DNA from: Desulfosporosinus sp. Sb-LF
GTDB taxonomy: Bacteria > Bacillota > Desulfitobacteriia > Desulfitobacteriales > Desulfitobacteriaceae
DNA: 64,000 bases
Direction: 5' to 3'
Assembly (NCBI RefSeq): GCF_004766055.1
Contig: NZ_SPQR01000014.1
Location: 1-64,000 of the forward strand
The notes beneath the pieces were generated by a model. That model had not been told where the DNA came from. It was given only the letters and a program-made list of their open reading frames with translations, and searched no databases. Below, piece after piece: positions 52,880 through 61,155 of this stretch. The position numbers were made by a program, and so were the translations under genes. The stretch's first letter is position 1. Each line of letters begins with the position of its first letter.

Positions 52880-54256
52880 TCAGGACAATTGATTATTTAT
52901 CTGTATTAATTCAGGGGTTAGCCAATCGCTTAGTGGTTTACAGACTAACCTTGAATTGTTATATGCCCAATCCAACTCAATAATTGTATGTCCCAGATAA
53001 TTCCCACTCCCTGTACTTTCCACCACTAATGCTACGTCCACTACTGATTCTTTATTCAAAGACAACGGAAGAAGTAATGTCATTTTTCCGCCTTTAGGAT
53101 AATACATTGGAATTGCAGTTTTATAATTCCATGCTACCCTTTTTACTGCTAAATCAATAGCTTCAGAAATTCTGTCTTTAATTCTTTTGAATACTTCTTT
53201 ATTTATGTCGATCGCTTTTGAAATATTTGACCATATACTTAATCTCTCGTCCCGAATCTGTTTCTTCTGAACATCATCAATTAGTGTCATTATATCGGGG
53301 TAGTCGTAACATTGCTTTATCAAAAAATCCATTGGAAGCCTTTGCGTGTTTTCAATTATTATATGTCTATAGTCAGGTCTCGGAGCCTGATCTCTAAGCG
53401 ACCTGTCTGAATCGATCATATAAACCATATCATTTATACTTCTAAAATATGTAGCAGGTCGTGGTAGAGGATTAAAAAATCTAATCAAGTCTTTTCCTAA
53501 CTCTTCTTCAGCTTCAACGCAAAAACCTTTAAACCTCCATTCTGATTGACCAGATGGATTTGGCACAAACATGGCATAAATATACTCAAATCTCTCATCC
53601 ACTAGCCCAGTATTAAAAGCAGCGTAATTATTGGTCTCCATCACTTTACTCTCTCTCCAAAGTTTAGAAAACGTAAATCTTAAATAGTTCCAGAGAATAT
53701 CATTATTGTTATCCTCACTTCCATAATACCATTTTTCTGGTAAAGCCATATCTCTCAATTTTTGAACGGTTTGTCTCCAATCATTCAAATAGGCCCAAGT
53801 CATTAATAATTCACCAGGGTCGGTTGCAATATCAAATTTAATTTCTTTGCCATGAATAATACCAACACAGAACCAAGGTTGTAATCCTTTATTATTATTT
53901 GGCTCAAATTTTAGGAATATTGATTCTCCGTTTATTGTAGTAAAGTGAGTATCAAAATATATTTTCGTAGCATTATTAATATCCGATGAGCCGATCTTTT
54001 GCCTATCTTTGTAAATTACAAAATCATCTTCTACAGCACTTGAAAAGACAATATTTATATCTTGCTCGGTATTAATAAAGGAATTTTTTAAAGAAGCCAA
54101 TTCATTAACTTTTTGATAATAACTATTATGAACATGTCCAAAGTCTCTAAACCTTGTGAAATTGTCATTGAACATAGATCCCCCACACCCTTCTTTTATG
54201 TAAAGCTTTATTGTCCTTGAATCCTTGACCTCAATTCTACGATTGTGTATTACCAT
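52880..54256 (-). CDS. DUF3825-domain protein
   Basis: The 458-residue protein has the DUF3825 pattern: 'LRDMALPEKWYYGSEDNNND', 'AAFNTGLVDERFEYIYAMFV' and the closing 'YLGHTIIELDWAYNNSRLVC', 'KPLSDWLTPEL'. This domain is often found with OST-HTH or NYN RNA-related domains. The N-terminal 150 residues are beta-rich with no assigned family. It is the first gene after the type I operon on the opposite strand, flanked downstream by relics. An RNA-linked defence role is possible but unproven. The start at 54,256 is the longest option; no strong ribosome site is visible. Confidence 0.75.
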   Translation of the reverse strand: MVIHNRRIEVKDSRTIKLYIKEGCGGSMFNDNFTRFRDFGHVHNSYYQKVNELASLKNSFINTEQDINIVFSSAVEDDFVIYKDRQKIGSSDINNATKIYFDTHFTTINGESIFLKFEPNNNKGLQPWFCVGIIHGKEIKFDIATDPGELLMTWAYLNDWRQTVQKLRDMALPEKWYYGSEDNNNDILWNYLRFTFSKLWRESKVMETNNYAAFNTGLVDERFEYIYAMFVPNPSGQSEWRFKGFCVEAEEELGKDLIRFFNPLPRPATYFRSINDMVYMIDSDRSLRDQAPRPDYRHIIIENTQRLPMDFLIKQCYDYPDIMTLIDDVQKKQIRDERLSIWSNISKAIDINKEVFKRIKDRISEAIDLAVKRVAWNYKTAIPMYYPKGGKMTLLLPLSLNKESVVDVALVVESTGSGNYLGHTIIELDWAYNNSRLVCKPLSDWLTPELIQINNQLS

Positions 54257-54314
54257 TGCTATGAAACACTACCCAAATGCCAATGCCTCAAATATGCTTT
54301 AACCAATAATCTAT

Positions 54315-54555
54315 TACTTTCCACATCTTTCCTTTAACTCCTCCCAGGGTAGCATAAATAATCCAAGAAAAACAAAGAAAGCCAGACCGTTTATAAAAAA
54401 AAACGATCTGGCTCAATATGTTCCCACATACACTCTGTCACCCTAAAAAGACAATCACCTTCTCAAACCCGCTCATACCAAGGCTTTCAGTCAAGGCAAA
54501 TATAGCACTATCAAGCACTCCACGTGCCCTGTCACTACAAAAGAGCTATAATATT
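54315..54555. repeat. Dispersed repeat B, full copy
   Basis: This copy has leader 'CCACATCTTTCCTTTAACTC', hairpin GCCAGACCGTTT / AAACGATCTGGC (54,381-54,412), tail 'CAAACCCGCTCATACCAAGG', 'AAGCACTCCACGTGCCCTGT', and AAAGAGCTATA. It matches 13,230-13,463 along its length, in the same orientation, though one copy is outside and one inside the element. Confidence 0.75.
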
Positions 54556-54579
54556 ATATTCATATTGTCGTAACCAACG

Positions 54580-54895
54580 AATATCGACAAGCGCCTGGAG
54601 GTGCTTCAAACCGAGCTTCTGAAACTAGCCAATACCAAGTCCGATTACGAGCATGTCGCTGATGAGATTTACCGCCTACGCTAAGAGAAACAAAAGGTGC
54701 AGCTGGAAAGCGCCGGACGGGACGGGATGAGCTGAAAAAGCGGATTTCTGATATGGTCATATTCCTACGAGAACAGGCCACAGCAATTACGGAATATGAC
54801 GAGCCGCTTGTCCGATGGTTAATTAAGAAAGTTATCTTTGGGGAAAAATTCACCGTTGTATTCAAGTCAGGATTGACGGTGGGTGTGAATGTATA
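54580..54895 (+). pseudogene. Serine recombinase C-terminal relic, second family
   Basis: With frameshifts it reads 'LEVLQTELLKLANTKSDYEH' (coiled coil), 'REQATAITEYDEPLVRWLIK' and 'KVIFGEKFTVVFKSGLTVGV'. It is the C-terminal end of a large serine recombinase, from a different branch from the 12,879/58,802 type. The stop is TAA near 54,893. No gene lies between it and 55,076. Confidence 0.8.
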
Positions 54896-55076
54896 ATGGT
54901 AAAAATGGGCAAGGCACCTACGTTGATTAATTACAATGTAGGGTGCCTTGATTCTTTCTGGTATACGGTTAGCTTCCCTAATCTTCCATTGGGGTCGTTG
55001 CCTACCGTGACGATATCAAAATACCACCAATTGTGGAAAAAGCAGATTTGATGCTTTCTGACGAAGGATTTGCCCG

Positions 55077-56093
55077 TTATATTATGTCGCCATCATCAAA
55101 CGGGTCGCCACATTCCGGGCAGAACTTTGGCGGGCAAGTTTTATCCTCCGGCTCCCAACCGCATTTGGCACATAGGTATTGCGGTAACCCGGCAGGTTTT
55201 GCTTTGCCACACTCGGGACAGAATTTGCCTTTGTTCACTGCGCCACAGAAACACGTCCAACCGTTTGTCGCAGTTTCCTCATTGACTACTTCCACCAGCT
55301 CGGCATCTATTACAATATCCTCCGAATCAATGACGAAATTATTTGCGGCATCGTATTCGGCAAACTCTTCCGGCGACATATGAGCCATTTTGGACAGATG
55401 TTTTTGGAGTTTGTGCGTCATTGGCTTGAATGTAGCTAGTGTAAGAACGCCCGAAATAGCTCCACCGAGTATCGGTATAACTTTGCCTACACTCTTTGCA
55501 AATATATCTTTGGTCATTCTTTGCCCCAGAATTGCTGCAATTTTCTTCACAATCGGATAATACCACGTTTTGGTTAGTGCTTGGGCAGCAATCTTTTTTG
55601 CAACAGACTTCATTGCTGTTTCACCGAACAGTTTGGTTAGAGCCTTTTTAGCCGCCTCCACGCCTGACATCACACCAATAAACAAGACAAGTTGCGACTC
55701 CATCTCAGCGTCAAGATCGGATGATTCAGTAAATATCTCGTCCCAGCCATATATGTACGCAAGTTCCTGCGCAACACGGATAATGTGACCGTAGAACTGC
55801 ACCAAGTCAGCCGGGATAGAAGCAGCCATAGCAAGCCCGCCCGGTATGCCCGCCACTGTTGATACAGAAGTTACCTTGATGGTTTCTGCATTAATTACAT
55901 TTTCAGCCAACTTATCCAACTTCTCAATCGGAATGTTGGCGTTAAGAGTTCCCTCCGTGATAGCCTTTTGCAACTGCGCTGGGGTACACAGCTTGCTGAG
56001 GTTCTTCGTTAGGAACTCGGTACGGTCGATGCGAACAAGCGGTAGCTTTGCTGCGCCCTCAATGACTGAGGTGAATGATAATTGTTGAGCCAT
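55077..56093 (-). CDS. EcsC-like protein with C-terminal zinc ribbons
   Basis: From ATG 56,093 (AAAGGAGAG upstream) the protein has 338 residues. Residues 60-210 resemble an EcsC-type helical membrane-associated domain ('AGIPGGLAMAASIPADLVQF', 'YGHIIRVAQELAYIYGWDEI', 'IPILGGAISGVLTLATFKPM'). The C-terminus has three CxxC-type pairs ('WTCFCGAVNKGKFCPECGKA', 'LCAKCGWEPEDKTCPPKFCP'). It sits alone between recombinase and regulator relics. Zinc-ribbon plus EcsC proteins occur in defence and stress loci; function here is unknown. Confidence 0.65.
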   Translation of the reverse strand: MAQQLSFTSVIEGAAKLPLVRIDRTEFLTKNLSKLCTPAQLQKAITEGTLNANIPIEKLDKLAENVINAETIKVTSVSTVAGIPGGLAMAASIPADLVQFYGHIIRVAQELAYIYGWDEIFTESSDLDAEMESQLVLFIGVMSGVEAAKKALTKLFGETAMKSVAKKIAAQALTKTWYYPIVKKIAAILGQRMTKDIFAKSVGKVIPILGGAISGVLTLATFKPMTHKLQKHLSKMAHMSPEEFAEYDAANNFVIDSEDIVIDAELVEVVNEETATNGWTCFCGAVNKGKFCPECGKAKPAGLPQYLCAKCGWEPEDKTCPPKFCPECGDPFDDGDII

Positions 56094-56359
56094 AATAATC
56101 TCTCCTTTAATTAAATGTCTTGTGGTTCTTTGCCATTTCGATGTTTCGTGGCACGAAGATAACTTTGCCGTTCGCCGTGCATTATACCGTGTGTAATTCA
56201 CGCGAGGAAGGAGGTAGTAACGCTGTTCATGCTGATGTACCGAGTCCATTAGGAAAGCCTGCATGAGTCATAACCTTTCATCATTTGCATGTAAGCAGGC
56301 TTAAGATATGTAATTTCCAACTTTCGCTGCTCCCTTACAGCTAAGCTCAGATCCCAAAT

Positions 56360-56827
56360 TCAATTTAATAGAATTTTATCATGCCTAACAGGTAGATAAT
56401 GCAAGCGTTCATTGCCGATAACTCCAGTTACATGCTTGCGAGTGTCTGAGATGCACTGAGCCGTGATCTTGTCTAGTAGAGAATTAAGCTCTGGTTTAGT
56501 AAATGCTCTGCTTTCTATGAGTATTTTAGCAATAGCTAACACCTCTTCTTGGGTAAGCCAAGCGCCGACACGCCTTAATAGATAACCATTCTTAAGGCGA
56601 TCGTATTCGATGGACGCCATAACACTCTCCCCGCGCAGAGCCTCATCTTCTAAATAAACCCGCAAAACATCAATATCACGTTGAATAGCTTTCTCACTCA
56701 CGGAAAAGTTTGCTGCCGCCTGTTGCTTGTTGACGACAGAACCCTTGTTAAGACTGTCATACAAGGATAGAACCCGGTGAACTTTTACATATGCTTCTTT
56801 TTTATCGACTTCTCTACTCCTATCCAT
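56360..56827 (-). CDS. Truncated WYL-type transcriptional regulator
   Basis: The 155 residues from ATG 56,827 (an upstream TTG at 56,857 is possible) contain the DeoR-like helix-turn-helix ('VVNKQQAAANFSVSEKAIQR', 'DIDVLRVYLEDE') and the linker 'AWLTQEEVLAIAKILIESRA'. Usual WYL regulators have about 320 residues; here the frame ends after 'GVIGNERLHYLPVRHDKILL', before the WYL domain. It may be a relic or a short DNA-binding form. Confidence 0.75.
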   Translation of the reverse strand: MDRSREVDKKEAYVKVHRVLSLYDSLNKGSVVNKQQAAANFSVSEKAIQRDIDVLRVYLEDEALRGESVMASIEYDRLKNGYLLRRVGAWLTQEEVLAIAKILIESRAFTKPELNSLLDKITAQCISDTRKHVTGVIGNERLHYLPVRHDKILLN

Positions 56828-57108
56828 ACTAGCAAGTCTCTTCAGCTTGTAGTGCAAATCCGATACTGCAGTTATAGTTTACTTTTAGCAATACTCCTGT
56901 AGTTCTTCTTTAAAATACATATTTCCTGCATAAAGCGTAATGTTTACCAAATTTAATATTTAATGACATTAAGCGACTCTCAATCTTTTCACATCTAGCC
57001 TTTATATTTAAGTTTATGCTTATTTAGACAAAATTCACACCCCTTAGTGATCTACCCATATAAACAGAGTCAGTGCTGAAATGGCTTGCACAAGTCTGCG
57101 AGGTATGG

Positions 57109-57309
57109 TCAGGTCTTTCCTCGAGTACTCTTATTTTTCAGCCCCAACTTAGCCAAACTCTGCTCATCAGCCTGAGCCAGTTCGATACTATTAACATCCA
57201 TAGTTTTCTCTTTTGCTAAATCAGTATTACAATAAGGGCATAGCCACGATCTGTGCTCACTTGCGCTATATGATGCCTTGCCACAAACTCTACAGTTCTT
57301 TCTTAACAA
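57109..57309 (-). CDS. Small zinc-ribbon protein
   Basis: TTG 57,309 after GGGGTT starts a 66-residue protein with 'CRVCGKASYSASEHRSWLCP' and 'YCNTDL' (two CxxC pairs) and a hydrophilic tail. It precedes nothing on its own strand within 700 bases. A zinc-binding nucleic-acid or protein adaptor is likely; no family is assigned. The region 56,828-57,108 shows no gene. Confidence 0.6.
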   Translation of the reverse strand: MLRKNCRVCGKASYSASEHRSWLCPYCNTDLAKEKTMDVNSIELAQADEQSLAKLGLKNKSTRGKT

Positions 57310-57429
57310 GATAACAACCCCTTCGGCTTTTGTTCTATATTAAGAATATCAAAAAGACATGGACAGAATTTGTCCATGTCTAAATAAATAATATAATAAA
57401 ATCAGTCTAAGATCCTATGCCGCTATTCA

Positions 57430-58143
57430 TCACTCAAAAGTAACAGATATGGGCGAATGATCACTTAGTCCAGACCACTCTTCATATGAACCAATATCAA
57501 CGCCATTAATTCTTGCCAATAGGTTCTCCGAGGCAAAACAGTAATCAATGTGATATGGCTTGTCCTTCTTTCGGTACATATATAAAGTGGGTTGAGTCTC
57601 TTTCCCTTGCTCCTCACCATTGAATACATGGTAAGTGCTTTTGATTCCTTTTTCTTTGAGATAGTTTACAACATCCGTATGGGTTCCAGCACGTTTGGGA
57701 CTCTCATTATCCCAGATAACATTACTGTTGAAATCCCCACATATAATAGTCGATTCGTCGAGTAGTGAATCGTAGTATTTCAATGCCAGCCATATTTGAG
57801 CTATGTACCTACGAAAAGGGTTCACTCTATCGTTCATCGCCCAAATAGCAAATAAGATAAATTTAGTGAGGCCTTCTACCCTCATTGGGAGTATATATTT
57901 GAACTCAGGGTTGTACATTTCATGAACGCTAAGTTTATATTGAGATGAGGAAAAGACGCCTAGACCCTTTGACTGATTTTCACCGATCCATTGTTTATGA
58001 CCAGATTCAAACAAAGAACTCAGGTTAGAGTATCTATCTAGGTTCTCACACTCGGGAACTACCAAAATATCTGGTTTGTAGGCCAGTATAGAGTCGTACT
58101 TCTTCCTGAAAGCCATATTACAATTCCAGGATATGATCTTCAT
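57430..58143 (-). CDS. Endonuclease/exonuclease/phosphatase-fold protein
   Basis: The 237-residue protein begins 'MKIISWNCNMAFRKKYDSIL', the EEP start with the metal-binding Asn, then 'PDILVVPECEN' (catalytic Glu), 'STIICGDFNSNVIWDN' (Asp-Asn) and the closing 'LSDHSPISVTF' (Asp-His). All active-site residues are present, so it is a competent Mg-dependent phosphodiesterase or nuclease, perhaps against DNA or RNA. It is the last recognised gene before attR on this strand. Confidence 0.88.
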   Translation of the reverse strand: MKIISWNCNMAFRKKYDSILAYKPDILVVPECENLDRYSNLSSLFESGHKQWIGENQSKGLGVFSSSQYKLSVHEMYNPEFKYILPMRVEGLTKFILFAIWAMNDRVNPFRRYIAQIWLALKYYDSLLDESTIICGDFNSNVIWDNESPKRAGTHTDVVNYLKEKGIKSTYHVFNGEEQGKETQPTLYMYRKKDKPYHIDYCFASENLLARINGVDIGSYEEWSGLSDHSPISVTFE

Positions 58144-58301
58144 AATGCTACCTCGATTTCGTTAAAATGCCGTTATTTATGGTAATTCAGGACTAATACG
58201 ATCGCGACTTAGTTGTAGCTATCATTAGGATAGCTCAAAATTAACCCCTTTTCTCAAATAAATGGGCATACTAAACAATGAGAAAGGAAGTGAAAGCAAT
58301 A

Positions 58302-58433
58302 ATGGAATATGCTATTATTGGCTTTTTTATAGGAGTTTTAGGAACCTGGTATTTGCTGCGGTGTATGCGGGATGACATTCGAAGTGGGAAGTTCTGGCGA
58401 GACGAAAATGGCGACTTCCACATGGATAAATAG
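58302..58433 (+). CDS. Small single-pass membrane protein
   Basis: ATG 58,302 opens a 43-residue frame with one transmembrane helix ('YAIIGFFIGVLGTWYLL') and a charged tail 'DDIRSGKFWRDENGDFHMDK'. A second in-frame ATG lies at 58,278. GGAAG precedes by about 13 bases, a weak site. It is an orphan near the right end of the element. Confidence 0.45.
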   Translation: MEYAIIGFFIGVLGTWYLLRCMRDDIRSGKFWRDENGDFHMDK

Positions 58434-58439
58434 TAATTA

Positions 58440-58740
58440 TATTACATCTGCCCAATTCATCAGGTCATCTCGAAAGGATGTTCCATAATCTAATTCACTT
58501 TCAAATGTCGATGGAACCTCAAGCCGGAGCAGTTTGCTGTGCTGACACTGTCTATCCGGTCGTGCCCGGTTCCACCAGTATACCTAGTGTCTCATGAGCC
58601 ATCTGTGCTGTCCAGCGGTGCCTGATATTATGCCTCCTCACAACGTCCCCGCTCTTGCCCTTCGGAAATGCTGACGTGTTGGCTTCTGACACCAACAGTA
58701 CGTGCATATGGCAGCTTTATCTACTTTACTATAATCCATT
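58440..58740 (-). pseudogene. Decayed coding region before attR
   Basis: The reverse strand gives 'HNIRHRWTAQMAHETLGILV' and, in another frame, 'LEVPSTFESELDYGTSFRDD', separated by stops. It is higher in GC than its surroundings. No family is recognised; it is probably an old phage-type gene. Confidence 0.35.
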
Positions 58741-58771
58741 TTAGATCTATAGTAACAGCTAGAGTCCTATT

Positions 58772-58825
58772 CTTTGCTGCAATTCGTGCCGTTCCTTAAA
58801 ACAAAATGCGTTGGTGTGAGAATTT
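58772..58825. other. attR: attR of the integrated element
   Basis: The element arm 58,772-58,794 (ending TGCAATTCGTGCCGTTC) is the exact inverse of the attL arm. CTT follows, then the proposed core AA (58,798-58,799) and ACAAAATGCGTTGG of the recombinase gene. The symmetry (three bases between arm and core at each end) and restored coding frame support this exact junction. Confidence 0.85.
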
Positions 58826-59155
58826 CTATCTTCTCAACCAACGCATTAAATATTTCTTCATCGAACTCTTCCAGTAGTGAATCCCTGCTGTTTATTGTCT
58901 CTAGAATTTCGTCAAACCTTTGCTTCAACCCATCCTTTGATTCGATTACCTTATCATACTCCTATCTTTTCTTTCGCACTTTCCCCAGCTCTTCAGATAT
59001 GGTTTTGTATCCCTCATTATAAACCTCTGGATCGATGTTGTTACTAACCTGAAACCGGATAAGCCTCATTAACTCATTTTTCAATCCTTCTATCCGTTTA
59101 TCCAAAGCTTCGGTCTCTCGACTATCCGGTTTTAGCAAAATAATCGTTTCAAATT
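58802..59155 (-). pseudogene. Serine recombinase C-terminal pseudogene used as attB
   Basis: The reverse strand encodes 'ETEALDKRIEGLKNELMRLI', 'DPEVYNEGYKTISEELGKVR', one stop, then 'LETINSRDSLLEEFDEEIFN', 'ALVEKIEILTPTHFVF', running into attR. The coiled coil and C-terminal end of a large recombinase are clear; catalytic and zinc-ribbon parts are missing. Its last 18 codons are at 16,140. The inverted repeat AATGCGTTGGT / ACCAACGCATT (58,805-58,847) lies within it. Confidence 0.85.
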
Positions 59156-59176
59156 TGCAGTCATATAGAAGGAAAG

Positions 59177-59338
59177 TTACCCACACTTTCCCCAATCTCC
59201 AGATATACATTCCGTACATCCCCCGACATGGATGAGCTTGCACTTACACACTGGGCATTTATCATTCTGGATTAACCAGTCTTCACAGGGTTCCATGCAA
59301 TAGGTCTTTCTATCGCAATCAGCACATATGTCTTCCAT
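59177..59338 (-). CDS. Small Cys-rich protein
   Basis: From ATG 59,338 (GAGGGTGGG upstream) the product has 53 residues and nine Cys, as in 'ICADCDRKTYCMEP' and 'CPVCKCKLIHVGGC'. The frame extends up to ATG 59,434 but no ribosome site supports that start. It probably binds zinc or iron-sulfur. Function unknown. Confidence 0.55.
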   Translation of the reverse strand: MEDICADCDRKTYCMEPCEDWLIQNDKCPVCKCKLIHVGGCTECISGDWGKCG

Positions 59339-59506
59339 CTTACCCACCCTCGCAGTACGTATATTTAGCCAAACTCTTATTCTTTTATAGCCAGATTTAG
59401 TTAGAAAATCAATGAAGACGTTATCTTTAGCCATTTATTTTACCATTTTGTGTCAGGTAACAAGGCCGAGAATATCATGTAATATACTGGAAAGGAGGAT
59501 GTTCAG

Positions 59507-59584
59507 ATGTTATTTTGTGGTGCAGGTATCGCTATCGTAGTTGTTGCTATTCTTATCCTTATTTCTATGGGCATTGTATTCTAA
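59507..59584 (+). CDS. YjcZ-like tiny membrane/spore protein
   Basis: The 25-residue product 'MLFCGAGIAIVVVAILILIS' plus 'MGIVF' is a single membrane helix with the 'MGIVF' end of YjcZ-like proteins. AAAGGAGG lies seven bases before the ATG and a terminator follows, so it is a real short gene. Similar genes lie at 62,838 and 62,983. Members are made in sporulating cells and found in spores. Confidence 0.8.
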   Translation: MLFCGAGIAIVVVAILILISMGIVF

Positions 59585-59629
59585 TCCAAGATCTTTTTCC
59601 CTATCTCTAACTCTTGCTGCAGTATACCC

Positions 59630-59655
59630 AGCCCTCCCCTTTTTTGAGGAGGGCT
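59630..59655 (+). terminator. Terminator after the YjcZ-like gene
   Basis: AGCCCTCC pairs with GGAGGGCT. The loop carries the T-run. It lies 45 bases after the stop. Confidence 0.75.
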
Positions 59656-59829
59656 GATTACTTAATGCTCAGATTGGTTAGTTGTCCTAACCTCTCGGTT
59701 TTATGTTTGTTGGACAGCTTGTCCGGGTGTGGGTGTATCGGTTGTAACAACCGAAGCACATTGACAGGCTTATCTTCCGTAGAAATGGGCGTTGTGTCGG
59801 TTAGTGTATCTGTTACAGAAGAGACTGTT

Positions 59830-60730
59830 TAAGGTTGTACCACTGGCGTAACATTAATCTGACTCTGAATCCGGATTTGGATTCCACTGAATAGTTGGCT
59901 CCGAGAAAACTGCAGCCATAGTTGCCGGGTAGGTTAGTGATGAAACGAACGTCTGCTGTGCAGGATGATCTTGTCGAAACAAGTAAACGTCCAAACGTTG
60001 TTCTGATAGCCCCTGGTATCAATATAATACTTTCCAACAGCGGCCCAATCTGTAACCCCTTCATAAGGAGAACGGTGGCGTTAGAATGTTTCGCTCGTTC
60101 TTAGGAAGAGTGTCAATTTGGAAGTGATAACGGAACCCAAGCCGAATTCTTCCGACGGTATTCAAGCTATCCTCAACATCAAACGATATAACCATCGTCT
60201 TATCATAGGCTGTGGTATTAATAACTGCCTGTACTTCAAACTCTCGATCCGGCCTGGATAAAAACAAGGGTAGTAATTTTACAATGAGCTCGATCTTAGT
60301 CTTGGCAGCTGGTGCTGTAGCAGCCTGGGTACTTAATAACGTTAGTGAGACAGCCGCAGGGGTAACTTGCAGCCCGGCGCTTGAAGGTAGCACAATTGAG
60401 GCTGCTGTCCTTAATTGTGTTAATGCAACGAACTGGATCGACATACCCACACTCGCCGGGGTGTTGATAGGCACATTTGCATTGAGCGTTTTACAATAGC
60501 CCGGAAGTGTAAAGTCAATCAGAAAGGTAAGGTATTGCTCACTAGCACGGTGGGTAGCGCGTTATTGACTGTCCAGGCTTGCATCCCCACAGCCCCGTTT
60601 GACGCGGATTGTATATCCACGGTTAGGCTAACGTAGAAGTTAAAGGTCAATTTCGCAGATATTGGTAGGTCTATGGCCCCTGTGCGGACCTCTAGCTGTA
60701 TCGGGGGTACCAGCGTGACGGTCATCACAA
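59830..60730 (-). pseudogene. Decayed beta-rich structural protein gene, GC-rich
   Basis: Several reverse-strand frames carry coding-like peptides in series: 'SAKLTFNFYVSLTVDIQSAS' (60,519-60,728), 'FEVQAVINTTAYDKTMVISF' (60,061-60,474), then by +1 shift at 60,064 'YEGVTDWAAVGKYYIDTRGY' and 'SSLTYPATMAAVFSEPTIQW'. They look like one former gene for a beta-rich surface or structural protein, interrupted by frameshifts. The DNA is richer in GC than its neighbours. No family is recognised. Between 60,731 and 61,155 I see no gene. Confidence 0.45.
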
Positions 60731-61155
60731 CCGAGACCAGGATGGCTTGGATCGGTCCATCAGCCCTAGCCCTACAGGCACAGCCGGGACTAACTCGACG
60801 GACATCCTTGGGTTAGTACTTTATTTGCGGAGATGTGGACCATTCAACCGCGATGCTTACCGTCACCTGGGAGCCCTAAGAAGTGCTTATAACAGGTTCC
60901 TAGTTGGGTGCAAATCATAAATATACTTAGAGAAGTATACAATTTCCATAAATCATGTACACACGCGACAGACCCGTTGAACCTCTATAAGATCGTTACC
61001 TAATATTTAGGGGGTCAATTTCGAAGAAGCTAAACTAGTTCGACCAGTGATTTCTAAAAAGGCAAGAAATGTTAAAGCTGCGGTCGTATTTTAGGTTTTA
61101 AAGAAACACAGATTTAATTATATGGAATAATATGGTGGTAGAAAGGGGTGAGGGA

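Larger units (their letters stand above)
16183..58799. mobile_element. Integrated 42.6-kb element with serine recombinase and defence cargo
   Basis: The boundaries come from attL and attR. The element carries a large serine recombinase 50 bases inside attL, phage/plasmid-type replication genes with two iteron arrays, SOS-controlled dinB, and a long defence-type cargo with type I restriction-modification. It has neither conjugation genes nor a full set of phage structural genes, so it is best described as a non-conjugative integrative element or a decayed phage-derived island. Parts may have been added in steps, as several older relics lie inside. Confidence 0.8.

Noticed and set aside
16188-58794. 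23-bp inverted repeats as ends of a transposon
   Set aside because: No transposase of a type using such ends is present, there is no target duplication, and the symmetry around an AA core with a serine recombinase beside it fits attP arms better.
60212-60499. 95-codon forward frame with a hydrophobic start
   Set aside because: It is opposite the decayed reverse-strand gene, which shows better coding-like peptides, and lacks a ribosome site.
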